A DNA stretch of 64,000 bases, taken from positions 2,835,867 to 2,899,866 of the forward strand of contig JAJEKV010000080.1 of assembly GCA_021234155.1 (NCBI GenBank), written 5' to 3'. The stretch is from Isoetes taiwanensis (lineage: Eukaryota > Streptophyta > Lycopodiopsida > Isoetales > Isoetaceae). Under the pieces are notes generated by a model, which saw only the letters and a program-made list of their open reading frames with translations, was not told the origin of the DNA and ran no database searches. The position numbers and the translations under genes are program-made. This document shows, piece after piece, positions 10,493 through 22,530 of the stretch; positions within the stretch are counted from its first letter, which is position 1; each line of letters starts with the position of its first letter.

Positions 10493-13400
10493 AAAGTTAG
10501 TAGAGATTGATCCCATCCGTCCATTTTGTGAGGTGGCGCTACAATGGCCCTTGGATTTAGTGGGAGGCATGCATGGGGCATGCATGGGGCATGCACCCCA
10601 TCCCTAGACCGTTGATCGGGCACGTGAGAAATCTTGGCCCTTGATTTTTTAAAGGGAAGCTGCAAAGAAGGTCCCTTAAAAGGCGTTTTTTGGTGCAGTC
10701 AATCTTAGCCGTTGAATCAAAAGGGGGAGGATAAATCCTGACCATTAAATCTTTTTATTAAATAGCAATTTCTTTTATTAAAAGAGGTGAGGTGGCACCC
10801 TTATTTAATAAAAAGGTAATGAGGTGGCACCAGCATTAATGGATGGACTTTCTATGAAGCTTCTTTTTTTAATCGGGCTTCAAAGGCCTGGGTAGAATCT
10901 TGCGAGAGAGGGGGCTCTGATGAAGGTGGGACCGATGCCCTTAGATTGCTCTCGTCGAGAGCTTTCCAATGAGTAGTGCTTTGACATTGTATATTAAGAA
11001 TCTTTTTGGAAACTTAGAATTTTATAGAATTTATGGAATTTAAGAGAATCTAGGAGAATCTTCATAGGATCTTAGAGAATGTAGAGGAAGCTCAAAAGAA
11101 TCTTCGGGAATCTATGAGAATCATAAGGGAATCTTTGTGATTCTATGGGAATCTTTATAAAAGTTTTGAGAATGTAGGGGAATCTTCATAAAATCTAAGG
11201 GTATCTAGGAGAATCTACATAGAAACGTGGAGAATATAGAGGAATCTTGAGGTAATCTTTAGGAAGGTAGGGGAACCTCAACAAAATTAGGGAATTTATG
11301 GGAGTCTCAAGCAAATCGTGAGAGAATCTAGCGTAATCTAAGCGATCCTCATAAAAATCTTTGAGAATCTAGAGGAATCTTGGTGGATTCTTTGGGAATC
11401 TAGGGGGATCTCTATAGAATCTAAGGGAATCTACATAGAATCTAATGAAATTTAGGAGAATCTACACAGAGTTTTGAAGAAATGAAAGTTATGTAGAGAT
11501 TGATTCCCATCCGTCCATTTTGTGAGGTGGCGACAAATGGCCCTTTGGATTTAGTGGGAGGCATGCATGGGGCATGCATGGGGCATGCACCCCATCCCTA
11601 GACCGCTGATCGGGCACGTGAGAAATCTTGGCCCTTGATTTTTAAAGGAAGAAAGAAGGTCCCTTTAAAAGGCGTTTTTTGGTGCAGTCAATCTTAGCCG
11701 TTGGATCAAAAGGGGGAGGAGAAATCTTGACCATTAAATCTTTTTATTAAATAGCAATTTCTTTTATTAAAAGAGGTGAGGTGGCACCCTTATTTAATAA
11801 AAAGGTAATGAGGTGGCACCAGCATTAATGGATGGACTTTCTATGAAGCTTTTTTTATAATCGGGCCAAAGGCCTGTAATCTTGCAAGAGAGGGGGTCTG
11901 GATGAAGGTGGGACCGATGTCCTTAGATTGCTCTCGTCGAGAGCTTTCCAATGAGTAGTGTTTTGACATTGTTCCGTCGATCGAATATTAAGAATCTTTT
12001 TGGAAACTTAGAATTTTATAGAATTTATGGAATTTAAGAGAATCTAGGAGAATCTTCATAGGATCTTAGAGAATGTAGAGGAAGCTCAAAAGAATCTTCG
12101 GGAATCTATGAGAATCATAAGGGAATCTTTGTGATTCTATGGGAATCTTTATAAAAGTTTTGAGAATGTAGGGGAATCTTCATAAAATCTAAGGGTATCT
12201 AGGAGAATCTACATAGAAACGTGGAGAATATAGAGGAATCTTGAGGTAATCTTTAGGAAGGTAGGGGAACCTCAACAAAATTAGGGAATTTATGGGAGTC
12301 TCAAGCAAATCGTAGACAATCTAGCAGAATCTAAGCGCATCCTCATAAAATCTTTGAGAATCTAGAGGAATCTTGGTGGATTCTTTGGGAATCTAGGGGG
12401 ATCTCTATAGAATCTAAGGGAATCTACATAGAATCTAATGAAATTTAGGAGAATCTACACAGAGTTTTGAAGAAATGAAAGTTATGTAGAGATTGATTCC
12501 CATCCGGCCCATTTTGTGAGGTGGCGCCACAATGGCCCTTGATTTAGTGGGAGGCATGCATGGGGCATGCATGGGGCATGCACCCCATCCCTAGACCGCT
12601 GATCGGGCACGGAGAAATCTTGGCCCTTGATTGCAAAGAAGGTCCCTTAAAAGGCGCTTTTGGTGCAAATAATCTTAGCCGCTGGATCAAAAAGGGGAGG
12701 AGAAATCGACCATTAAATCTTTTATTAAATAGCAATTTCTTTTATTAAAAGAGGTGAGGTGGCACCCTTATTTAATAAAAAGGTAATGAGGTGGCACCAA
12801 AGATTAATGGATGGACTTTCTATGAAGCTTCTTTTTTATAATCGGCTTCAAAGGCCGGTAACTTGCAGTAGAGGGGTCGGATGAAGGTGGGACCGATGCC
12901 TTAGATTGCTCTCGTCGAGAGCTTTCCAATGAGTAATGCTTTGACATCGTTCCGTCGATCGAATATTAAGAATCTTTTCGGAAACTTAGAATTTTACAGA
13001 ATTTATGGAATTTAAGAAAATCTAGGAGAATCTTCATAGGATCTTAGAGAATGTAGAGGAAGCTCAAAAGAATCTTCGGGAATCTATGAGAATCACAAGG
13101 GAATCTTTATAAAATTTTTGAGAATGTAGGGAATCTTCATAAAATCTAAGGGTATCTAGGAGAATCTACATAGAAACGTGGAGAATATAGAGGAATCTTG
13201 AGGTAATCTTTAGGAAGGTAGGGGAACCTCAACAAAATTAGGGAATTTATGGGAGTCTCAAGCAAATCGTAGAGAATCTAGCAGAATCTAAGCGCATCCT
13301 CATAAAATCTTTGAGAATCTAGAGGAATCTTGGTGGATTCTTTGGGAATCTAGGGGAATCTCTATAGAATCTAAGGGAATCTACATAGAATCTAATGAAA

Positions 13401-15353
13401 TTTAGGAGAATCTACACAGAGTTTTGAAGAAATGAAAGTTATGTAGAGATTGATTCCCATCCGTCCATTTTGTGAGGTGGCGCGACAATGGCCCTTGGAT
13501 TTAGTGGGAGGCATGCATGGGGCATGCATGGGGCATGCACCCCATCCCTAGACCGTTGATCGGGCACGTGAGAAATCTTGGCCCTTGATTTTTTAAAGGG
13601 AAGCTGCAAAGAAGGTCCCTTAAAAGGCGTTTTTTGGTGCAGTCAATCTTAGCCGTTGGATCAAAAGGAGGAGGAGAAATCCTGACCATTAAATCTTTTT
13701 ATTAAATAGCAATTTCTTTTATTAAAAGAGGTGAGGTGGCACCCTTATTTAATAAAAAGGTAATGAGGTGGCACCAGCATTAATGGATGGACTTTCTATG
13801 AAGCTTCTTTTTTATAATCGGCTTCAAAGGCCGGTAACTTGCAGTAGAGGGGTCGGATGAAGGTGGGACCGATGTCCTTAGATTGCTCTCGTCGAGAGCT
13901 TTCCAATGAGTAGTGCTTTGACATTGTTCCGTCGATCGAATATTAAGAATCTTTTTGGAAACTTAGAATTTTATAGAATTTATGGAATTTAAGAGAATCT
14001 AATCTTCATAGGATCTTAGAGAATGTAGAGGAAGCTCAAAAGAATCTTCGGGAATCTATGAGAATCACAAGGGAATCTTTGTGATTCTATGGGAATCTTT
14101 ATAAAAGTTTTGAGAATGTAGGGGAATCTTCATAAAATCTAAGGGTATCTAGGAGAATCTACATAGAAACGTGGAGAATATAGAGGAATCTTGAGGTAAT
14201 CTTTAGGAAGGTAGGGGAACCTCAACAAAATTAGGGAATTTATGGGAGTCTCAAGCAAATCGTAGAGAATCTAGCAGAATCTAAGCGCATCCTCATAAAA
14301 TATTTGAGAATCTAGAGGAATCTTGGTGGATTCTTTGGGAATCTAGGGGGATCTCTATAGAATCTAAGGGAATCTACATAGAATCTAATGAAATTTAGGA
14401 GAATCTACACAGAGTTTTGAAGAAGTGAAAGTTATGTAGAGATTGATTCCCATCCGTCCATTTTGTGAGGTGGCGCGACAATGGCCCTTGGATTTAGTGG
14501 GAGGCATGCATGGGGCATGCATGGGGCATGCACCCCATCCCTAGACCGTTGATCGGGCACGTGAGAAATCTTGGCCCTTGATTGCAAAGAAGGTCCCTTA
14601 AAAGGCGTTTTTTGGTGCAGTCAATCTTAGCCGTTGGATCAAAAGGGGGAGGAGAAATCCTGACCATTAAATCTTTTTATTAAATAGCAATTTCTTTTAT
14701 TAAAAGAGGTGAGGTGGCACCCTTATTTAATAAAAAGGTAATGAGGTGGCACCAGCATTAATGGATGGACTTTCTATGAAGCTTCTTTTTTATAATCGGC
14801 TTCAAAGGCCGGTAACTTGCAGTAGAGGGGTCGGATGAAGGTGGGACCGATGCCCTTAGATTGCTCTCGTCGAGAGCTTTTCAATGAGTAGTGCTTTGGC
14901 ATCGTTCCGTCGATCGAATATTAAGAATCTTTTCGGAAACTTAGAATTTTACAGAATTTATGGAATTTAAGAAAATCTAGGAGAATCTTCATAGGATCTT
15001 AGAGAATGTAGAGGAAGCTCAAAAGAATCTTCGGGAATCTATGAGAATCACAAGGGAATCTTTATAAAATTTTTGAGAATGTAGGGAATCTTCATAAAAT
15101 CTAAGGGTATCTAGGAGAATCTACATAGAAACGTGGAGAATATAGAGGAATCTTGAGGTAATCTTTAGGAAGGTAGGGGAACCTCAACAAAATTAGGGAA
15201 TTTATGGGAGTCTCAAGAAATCGTAGAGAATCTAGCAGAATCTAAGCGCATCCTCATAAAATCTTTGAGAATCTAGAGGAATCTTGGTGGATTCTTTGGG
15301 AATCTAGGGGAATCTCTATAGAATCTAAGGGAATCTACATAGAATTCTATAGG
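10493..15353. repeat. Five-copy ~993-bp tandem satellite
   Basis: Five head-to-tail units start with TAGAGATTGA at 10501, 11494, 12487, 13444 and 14437. The spacings are 993, 993, 957 and 993 bp. Each unit has three parts. First comes a GC-richer head with three spaced GCATGCATGGGG-type repeats and CACCCCATCCCTAGACCG. Next is an A/T-rich middle, with a potential stem formed by TTTATTAAATA and TATTTAATAAA, and a CTCTCGTCGAGAG palindrome. Last is a long tail of short GAATCT-centred repeats. Copies are very similar but differ by indels: unit 1 lacks the CCGTCGATCGA block near 10990, and units 3 and 5 lack a TTTGTGATTCTATGGGAATC block. The last unit runs into simpler GAATCT repeats. No coding function is seen; the frames at 10426-10745, 12544-12735 and 13501-13689 are repeat shadows. 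Confidence 0.95.
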
Positions 15354-16085
15354 AGAATCTACATAGAGTTTTGAATAATTTAGAGGATTCTTGTGATAAT
15401 GTTTGAAAGTCTAGAGGAAACTTTATAGAATCTTAAGAATCTAGGGAAGCTTTGCGGAATCCTAGGGAATCTTTCACAGTAAGTGTGTTTAATAGAGAAT
15501 CTTGATAGGATATAAGGGAATCTATAAGAATCTAGGGAAATCTAGAGAAAATTCAGGATAATCTTTGAGAATCTAGGGGAATCTTAAGAGAATCTTAAGT
15601 AATCTATGGGATTAAGAGAACCTAAGGGCATTAAATCTTTGAAAATCTAGGATACATTTTCCTGAATCTTGAAGAATCTAAGAGAACTTTTGTAAAATCT
15701 AAGAGAATCTAGGGGAATCTCTGTAGAATCTAATGAAATCTACATAGAATCTAAGGGAACCTACATAGAATCTAACGAAATCTAGGAGAATCTACATAGA
15801 ATTTTGGAGAATCTAGAGGATTCTTGTGATAATGTTTGAAAATCTAGAGGAATTTTTATAAAATCTTAAGAATGTAGGGAAGCTTGTGGAATCTTAGAGA
15901 TTTTTTTACAGTAAGTGTGTTTAGTGGGGAATCTTGATAGAATCTAAGGGAATCTAAGAGAATCTATATAAAATCTTGGGGAATCTAGAGAAAATTTAGG
16001 ATAATCTTTGAGAATCTAAGGGAATCTTAAGAGAGTCTTAAGTAATCTATGGGATTAAGAGAATCTAAGAGAATCTTCATTGGAT
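15354..16085. repeat. GAATCT-type short degenerate tandem repeat
   Basis: The tail of the 993-bp satellite continues without the GC-rich head, as a degenerate array of GAATCTA(A/G)GG-like words every 12-25 bp. Within it a ~420-bp longer unit occurs twice, marked by AGTAAGTGTGTTTA at 15479 and 15911. So a second, longer-period version of the repeat adjoins the main array. Confidence 0.85.
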
Positions 16086-17640
16086 GGCTCATAATTTGTG
16101 TACTCTCATAGTATAACCACTTATATATATATACACATACTTACCCTCAAAAAAAAAAAAAAAAAAAAAGAATGCATAAAAACCATAACACTAAAGAGAC
16201 TAGCAAGGCAAGGCAACAAGAAGAGAGCAAAATGGAATAAAAAGAGCTTGGAAAAAAATGCAATGAAATGGAGTCCGTCTACAAAAAAAGAACAGATTCG
16301 ACTCATGGTCCTAAAAGATCGACAAAAACAGCAGGACACATGGCAAAAAGCATAAATAGAGCAAAAAGATGGAATGAAGGATACTATGGACAATGGAGAG
16401 ATGGGACATAGAAACAAAAATGCTAATGCGGTTCCGAACTAGATAGACGGAACTAGGAAAAGCAATAAAAAAAGAATAAAAACCAACATGGCAAATAGAA
16501 CAGAATAAAGCTAGAACAAAGAACCCGAAGAAGCAAAGGAAATAAAAGAGGCAAAGAAGCTAATAGAGAAACAAGATAACACAAAACTAAGGCTAAACCA
16601 AAGAATAAGGAGCAAGATCAGCCATCACATCAAAAATAAGCAAGCCAAGAAGATGAAAAGAACTAATGCGAAACAAGAAGGGAGTTGATAAAGCGAAGAA
16701 AATAGGATAAGTCAAGAGGTTAATGGAACAAGTGAAAAAAGAAAGGATAAATAAAGAACTGGAGCAAATAGATGCATGATGAAATGAACCAAGACAATTC
16801 AAGAAGAGAAACGAATAAATGAAAATGAGAGGGCAAATACGAAACAAGTAGGGGAAAAGCAAATAGAGCAGCGAAATGAATAACCATGACAAAAAAGGAT
16901 GGAACAAATAAGCAAAACGAAACGGAGGAACAACTAAAGCAAATTCGATGAATGAAACAAAATAGACAACTATTAATGCAACATAGAAAAAATGATAACG
17001 AAACAAAGGAACAAAGCAAATAGAACAGCTTAGGAATGAATTGAAGAAATCTAAAGCTCACGACGCTAACACCGTAAGACTAAAGTCAGATCTTTGAACC
17101 AAAAGTGCATTTCAAACGAAACAAGAGTGCATATCAAGTATTCATAATGAATGAAATAACAACTCAAAGAAGTTAAGCACATACATAGTCCACAAATCAA
17201 CAAATCTTGGAAAATTGCCAAAGAATGATGAAAAAGGAACGATGCAAAAAAAAAACAACATAGAAAAACAACTTGCAAGAATGGAGTAAATGGATCACAC
17301 GTAAAAACATGAAAATTCGAACAAAATGACCAAAGGAAAAGAAGAAACTAGGTAAAAACAAACACTATCCAAAAGTAGATTTCAATGTACCATACTTATA
17401 CCAACATTGTCTATGATTAACCACTTGTATACACATGACAAAAGGGAGAAGACCTCAAAACTCCATGAGACTCAATGATTCATAAAGGGGAGCATGGCAA
17501 ACTATTCCTGATCGGCCATAGCATGAATGAAATGGCCATAAGTTATGAGCAAATGCAAAGAGACTACTATCTTTATACGAGAAAAAGAAGCTACGAAAAA
17601 GAAGGCAAGATTGTCAATGTTTTAGAGGATAAATGAAGCA
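16086..17640. other. Strongly A/G-skewed non-coding stretch
   Basis: It begins with TA dinucleotides and about 20 A's (16149-16169). After that the plus strand stays rich in A and G for about 1.4 kb, full of AAAGAA, GGAAT and AACAAG words but without a repeat period. The minus-strand frames at 16593-17061 (Phe/Ser/Leu-rich) follow from this skew and are not credible proteins. I see no gene. Confidence 0.6.
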
Positions 17641-17689
17641 TAGAAGCTATAGGTTCCCAGGTAATAACTTCTTCCTTATCATGTTTGAT

Positions 17690-18371
17690 GAGGTCACTGC
17701 AGTAGAGAGTGTGGTTACACATGGTGTGGATCTTCTGCGGGGGTGCTACCTAATATATCAGCTCTATACATCGGTTGTTAGTGCGCAGAGCCTCTCTGCG
17801 CTCAAGATCCCGTGCTGGTTCTAAATTTTAGATCTGCTGGCAGACATGCTGCTCCAAGAATTTATGATGGCTATGGCCAATGACTTAGGTATGCATATCT
17901 CACATTCAATTATTCGGGTCCCCAAAATCTGTGTCGCCTTGCCCGCAGATAGTGTATTACACTTCAGAGGGGGGCCCCTCCCCTCGCCAGGTCACTACTG
18001 GGCATTGTGATAGCAATGGTCAAGTGCGGATCTCAGATACGGTACCTCATGGGCTGCAGCATATTCAACGGTTACAGGAGGCAGCAGAGCAGGGTTAGTT
18101 GGCACGCCCACAGGTGTGCTTAGGTTATATACTCTCCGTCCCTTCATCCATGTCTAGCTCAGAGACATCTAGCCGCAGAAGCCCGGAAGCAATGGCTCTT
18201 GATAAGGTACCTAAACTGAGATCTTGGATTGACGAGCCTGATCTCCCTATGAAATTCACTTCCATAGACAACCCACTTGCATTAGTCCCTTATGAGTCAG
18301 ATCAAGGACCCATGTCTTCAGGAAGGCATGCAAGGAAGAAGCAGCAGCAGAAGGATCCCTCCTCGCAGTAG
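17690..18371 (+). pseudogene. LINE ORF1 remnant
   Basis: Frames upstream of the endonuclease encode a low-complexity Ser/Arg/Pro-rich end (SSSETSSRRSPEAMALDK, then GRHARKKQQQKD) closing with tandem stops just before the endonuclease ATG at 18375. Position and composition fit the C-terminal part of a LINE ORF1 (RNA-binding gag-like protein). No zinc knuckle is seen, so this is assigned by context. Confidence 0.45.
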
Positions 18372-18374
18372 TAG

Positions 18375-19150
18375 ATGGATAAGACGCTTGTAAGTTGGAA
18401 TGTACGCGGGGTCCGTTCCTACCCAAGTAAATGGACAAAAGTTGTGTTGGCCATTCAGAAACTTGACCAGGACATTGTTTGTCTTTAAGAGCATAAGCAT
18501 CACAAAGGGGACACTTGTACTTTATTGGATATATTTGTCAATATGCAGCAGCAGTCTCCACTTCAGGTACCTCCAAGGGAGCTATGCGATCGCCTGGAAG
18601 AAGATGCATGTTTAGGTAACCTTTACTTTGGCTGATTGGTAGGGCCATTGGGTCAGCTGGAGGGTGCACAAGAATGGGGTGTCATTAAAGTCTATGCTAA
18701 TAACAAAGCTAGACAAAGAGGGGCACTTTAGGCGTCCTTGAGGAATAAGGTCAGATCTCTAGGTGCGGGGGTCGCATGGATGTTGGTTGATGATTTCAAT
18801 ATGGTAGAATCCACCCAAGACAGGTGTGCTCGTGGTGCATAAGTGGTGCAAGGCTTCAAACGAGATCAATGGTTGCAGCTCTTGACATTTTACATTTGAT
18901 GGAGTCACCCGGCGATCGTACCTTCACGTGCTGTAATCAATGGATGGGCTGAGGTCACGTGTATGCCAGACATGACAGATGCTATGTCAACACTCGGGTG
19001 TTGGATCTTGTGCCTCACCTGAAATGGCAGAATATTTTCCACTGTAGTTTTGTATCACACTCCGCAAGTGATCTTCGCAGGTCTTCGTCCTGCTAGAGTT
19101 ACGAGAATAGTATTTAAATTGAATACTAGATTTTTGAAAGATGTTGATTT
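18375..19150 (+). pseudogene. LINE apurinic-like endonuclease remnant
   Basis: The frame opens with MDKTLVSWNVRGV, the hallmark start of LINE endonucleases (S-W-N-x-R-G). It then gives LDQDIVCL followed by a stop in place of the catalytic Glu environment (a stop, then EHKHH). Further on are a VDDFNMV block (normally G-D-F-N), a PGDRTFTW block and a D-x-x-L-V stretch, as in EN domains. The final S-D-H motif region reads VSHSASD and is altered. Several frame changes are needed between blocks. In an active element this domain nicks target DNA; here it is broken. Confidence 0.7.
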
Positions 19151-19486
19151 CTCATGTCAGTGATGGCGGATTTGGTTCCACACCTTTAGTGAAGACTCTG
19201 GGATGTCAGCCATGATTAAGCTTTGGTAGCCATCAAAGCATTTGTTAAGTCATGGGGCAAGCAAAAGGCTCAGCAAGAACGCGCATCCTTGGAGGCGTTG
19301 TATCGGGACCTTGACACTCTCAGGCTCCAGCCTTCTGATGGTATACGTGAGAATGAGATTTTGCGTATGATCGTATGAGACAGAGAAAGCCTCTCAGGCC
19401 AGGCTAAAGGCGGGCTCACCTGGCTAAAGGAAGGTGACACTAATTCCAAGATGTTCTTTAGGGAAGCTCGATAAAAGAAATATGCA

Positions 19487-21096
19487 GTGGCAGTGGCAAT
19501 GTCGTCATTGAAGTTATCTGATGGTCAGACTCTTCAAGATCTTGCCAATATTAAGCAATTTACATTTGAGCATTTCTCTCACTACTTCCAAGAGAAGATA
19601 TATCAATTTAGCGATGTTATGGAGGAAGTTATTCTTAACAAGATCATGCACAAGGTGTTAGAGGCTAAACAACAGGAGTTACAGCTGCCACTTACTAACC
19701 AGGAGCACCAAATAAATACCCTAGTTTGGATGGGATTCCTATAGAGTTTTTCCAAGAATACTGGGAGTGGGTTGGAGACTCGGTGTGGCAGACATATAAG
19801 GACTAGATGCAGGCCGAGGCATTGGACTTCAAAATTAATACGGGCTGCATATCATTAATTCTCAAAGTAAAAGAGCCTACATCCATCTCTCATTGACGTT
19901 CGATTATGTTGCTTTCTTCTGTATATAAAATAATAGTTAAAGCTCTATCTTTGAGAATTCATGATGTTCTGATGGACTCCATCAACTTGATGCAGTATGT
20001 CTTCATCCTTGGAAGATGTATCATTGATAACGTTGCGGCTGCCTTCAAAAGCATTTATTGGGCATGCAAAACTGACCAGAAGATAGTCTATTTGAAGCTG
20101 GATTTTGCCAAAGCCTATGATAGTGTTCGTTGGAGGTTCCTGGAGAGGATGACTCTTGCCTTGGGCTGTAGAGAGGGTTTTGTGGCATTGGTGATGAAAC
20201 TCCTGACATCTACCAGAGCCACAGTATTATGCGAGTCCTCTTCGATTTTCAATGTAGGTCGCAGAATTCGTCAGGGTTAACTGGCTGCATACTTATTCAC
20301 TATTATCGCAGAGGCACTCTCCCAATTGCTCATTTCAACTTCGAAAGATGGTATCATTGAGGGCTTGAGAATGGAAGATGACTCCCAACAGATTGGGAGC
20401 CAGTATGCAGATAACTCGTTGTCTTTACAAGCGGACGAAGGTAACTTGACAACTATCAACATTTTCTATCGCATTCGTGTGCCTAATGAATTGAGCAAAG
20501 TGCTCAGCCTTGTGGCCATCATTGCACCTTTCGCATGTCTTCTTGACCGATTTTCCTTGGCGAAGGGTCAACATTCTAAACTTTTGGGAATTCCGTTTGG
20601 TATCGATATCTCTGCTAGTAGCATTTGGGAGGAGATTTTGGTGGCTTTGCAACGTCATCTGAAGTGGTGGAAGGATGATAAGCTTTCATAATAGGCAGAA
20701 TCACTCTCGCAAAGTCCGTATTATGCTCCATGCATATTTACATGGCCTCATGATCCTCGCGTCGGAAAGCAAAATACAGGATATCTCCTTTATAGTCTGC
20801 AAATTCATCTGGGGGGAAATGAAGAAGGAGTGGTTGCTTGGTGGAAGTGTGTGCGTCCTAAAGCTGCAGGTGGATTCGAAATCTTAGATCTCTCTCTTCA
20901 CAATAAGGTTCTGATCTCCAAGTTCATCTGCAAAATTCTTAGGAATGAGATTGATTCTCCTGGGATGTGCCTTCTTCATCAATATCTGTCTCCTTCCATT
21001 GTGTTTCGTAAGCCCACAGTCCTTGCGCATCTTGGGCGTTATTTGTTGAGATCAAGCCCTATGTCCATGCCTCTCCTTTCCTTAAAGGCCTTCTAA
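19487..21096 (+). pseudogene. LINE reverse transcriptase remnant
   Basis: The frame at 19906-20280 has a typical L1 RT order: the NLMQYVFILGRCIIDNV block, YLKLDFAKAYDSVRW (catalytic Asp in LDFAKAYD) and a G-R-R-I-R-Q-G block, then a stop where the usual G-D-P-L follows. After a short continuation comes QYADNSL in place of the usual F-A-D-D-T, so the second catalytic Asp is Asn. Downstream at 20560-21080 is the thumb-like LLGIPFGIDI, LKWWKDDKLS and GGFEILDLSLHNKVLI series, in a second frame. Stops and frame changes show it is dead. Confidence 0.85.
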
Positions 21097-21254
21097 GAGC
21101 TTGGAAGCATGTTCGCCCACTACATGTAAACTGTCTGCGCTGCCATGGTGGATCCCCCTTGGCCCAGGTGCGATATATTGGCCTCATATACTGAACCACA
21201 GATTCAGCGGAGGTGGTTAGCATGAGATTTGCTCTTTAGGGGATTGGTCCTATG

Positions 21255-22030
21255 GTAATCAGCTGGCACCTTGGCAGCTGTTCCGTAACAGATTCCATCT
21301 CAAGGTGTCAGATATAGTGATATGGGCTCGAGTGGCTAATATTCTTTCGCTTTGCCCCTGCAAGACATTGGGCATGTATGGCACTGTAACCCATGCATTG
21401 ATCCTGCTAACTTTGTCAAGTCATGCTATCATCCCTTATTATTCAGGATGAACTCTCGCCCTCAGATGGTTGGGCTTTACAAGTCCCAGGAGGCTTGAAG
21501 TCGAATGTAGAAGTGGGTGTGGAATCCTATTGTATCCCCAAAGACTTGCAACATGCTATGGTAAATTGTACATTGCTCCCTAAGGGTGAACACCTGGATC
21601 CACAAGATAAAGCCTTCAGTGAGCGACTTGTGTTCGATAATCAGCTGGTGCTTTGGCAATTGTTATGTGACAAATCATCTGTCACAGAATAATTACCAAA
21701 GAGTCAGATATGGTGATATGGGCTCGAGTGGCTAATATTCTTCCGCTTCTTCCCTCGCAAGACATTGGGCCCGTATGGCGCTGTAACCCATGCATTGATC
21801 CTGACTTTGTCAAGTCATACTATCATCTTCTTGCTATTCAGGATGAACTCTCGCTGTCAGATGATTGGGCTTTACAAGTTCCAGAAGATGCTTGGAGTCG
21901 AATGTGGAAGTGGGTGTGGAATCCTGTTGCACCCCCAAAGACTTGCAACATGCTATGGCAAATTGTACATCGCTCCCTAAGGGTAAACACTTGGGTCCAC
22001 AAGATAAAGCCTTCAGTAATCGACTTGTGT
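21255..22030 (+). repeat. ~390-bp tandem duplication inside the LINE
   Basis: The block starting AATCAGCTGG, followed by TGATATGGGCTCGAGTGGCT and an AAGACATTGGGC marker, occurs twice: from about 21255 and again from about 21638. Markers sit at 21308 and 21703. The two copies have diverged (about 10% by eye) and differ by small indels. It duplicates the region between the RT thumb and zf-RVT. Confidence 0.8.
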
Positions 22031-22137
22031 TCTATGTGTGGGCTCCTAGAGACTGTGGAGCACTATATGTTTCTTTGCTCGGAGATTCAGCCGATCTGGC
22101 ACTGGGTGTAGGGATTATAACACTCCTCACTGCTTAG
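21710..22137 (+). pseudogene. LINE zf-RVT zinc-binding region
   Basis: The frame has W-K-W-V-W, PPKTCNMLWQIVHRSL, then C-S-M-C-G and VEHYMFLC. This is the zf-RVT pattern (C-x2-C ... H-x3-F-x2-C) found at the C-terminus of plant L1 ORF2. It is the less damaged of two tandem copies; the upstream copy at 21423-21692 has lost its cysteines by frame changes. Confidence 0.75.
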
Positions 22138-22530
22138 TCAAGAAGTCCTTATGGGCATTGACCCAACTAGATGGCCACGAGTAAACAAGTTAGCTTTTCA
22201 CTTGTGTAATGCATGGTTGTTGTGGATCATATGCAAGAGATGATGTTTGAAGGTCTTTAGGAACGTTGAGATGCAATCGGATGCATTGATCCCACAACTG
22301 ATGCTTAAATTGTACATGTCCTATCAGGCATCCAAGCGGAAAGGGCAACTCAAAGAAGCTATTTGGGAATATTGTGGATAGTCAGGGTGCATTCCTCCCT
22401 TGAGGTAGTCTAGTGATGCGATACGTAGGCCCCGTCTGGGTTTATCTACTTGGACAAATGTTTACCTCCATCTCATCTTTTGTACTCTGAGTTTAGCTAA
22501 TTGATTCAACTTTATCCTTCAAAAAAAAAT

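Larger units (their letters stand above)
17690..22530 (+). mobile_element. Decayed L1-type LINE retrotransposon
   Basis: The order of parts is that of a plant L1 LINE: an ORF1 remnant, an endonuclease from 18375, reverse transcriptase (about 19900-20700), a zf-RVT zinc-binding region (about 21400-22130), a short 3' UTR, and a terminal oligo-A at 22521-22529. Many stops and frame changes make it inactive. The 5' boundary is uncertain because no target-site duplication could be matched. L1 elements copy themselves by target-primed reverse transcription; this copy is an old insertion. Confidence 0.85.

Noticed and set aside
10426-13689. Recurrent frames ending GLGMGCMPHACPMHASH on the minus strand.
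   Set aside because: They translate the GCATGCATGGGG motifs of the satellite and appear in each unit with different breaks.
16593-17061. Long hydrophobic Phe/Ser/Leu-rich frames on the minus strand that look like membrane proteins.
   Set aside because: They are complements of A/G-rich non-coding DNA. Overlapping frames show the same composition, and no domain or splice signals are present.
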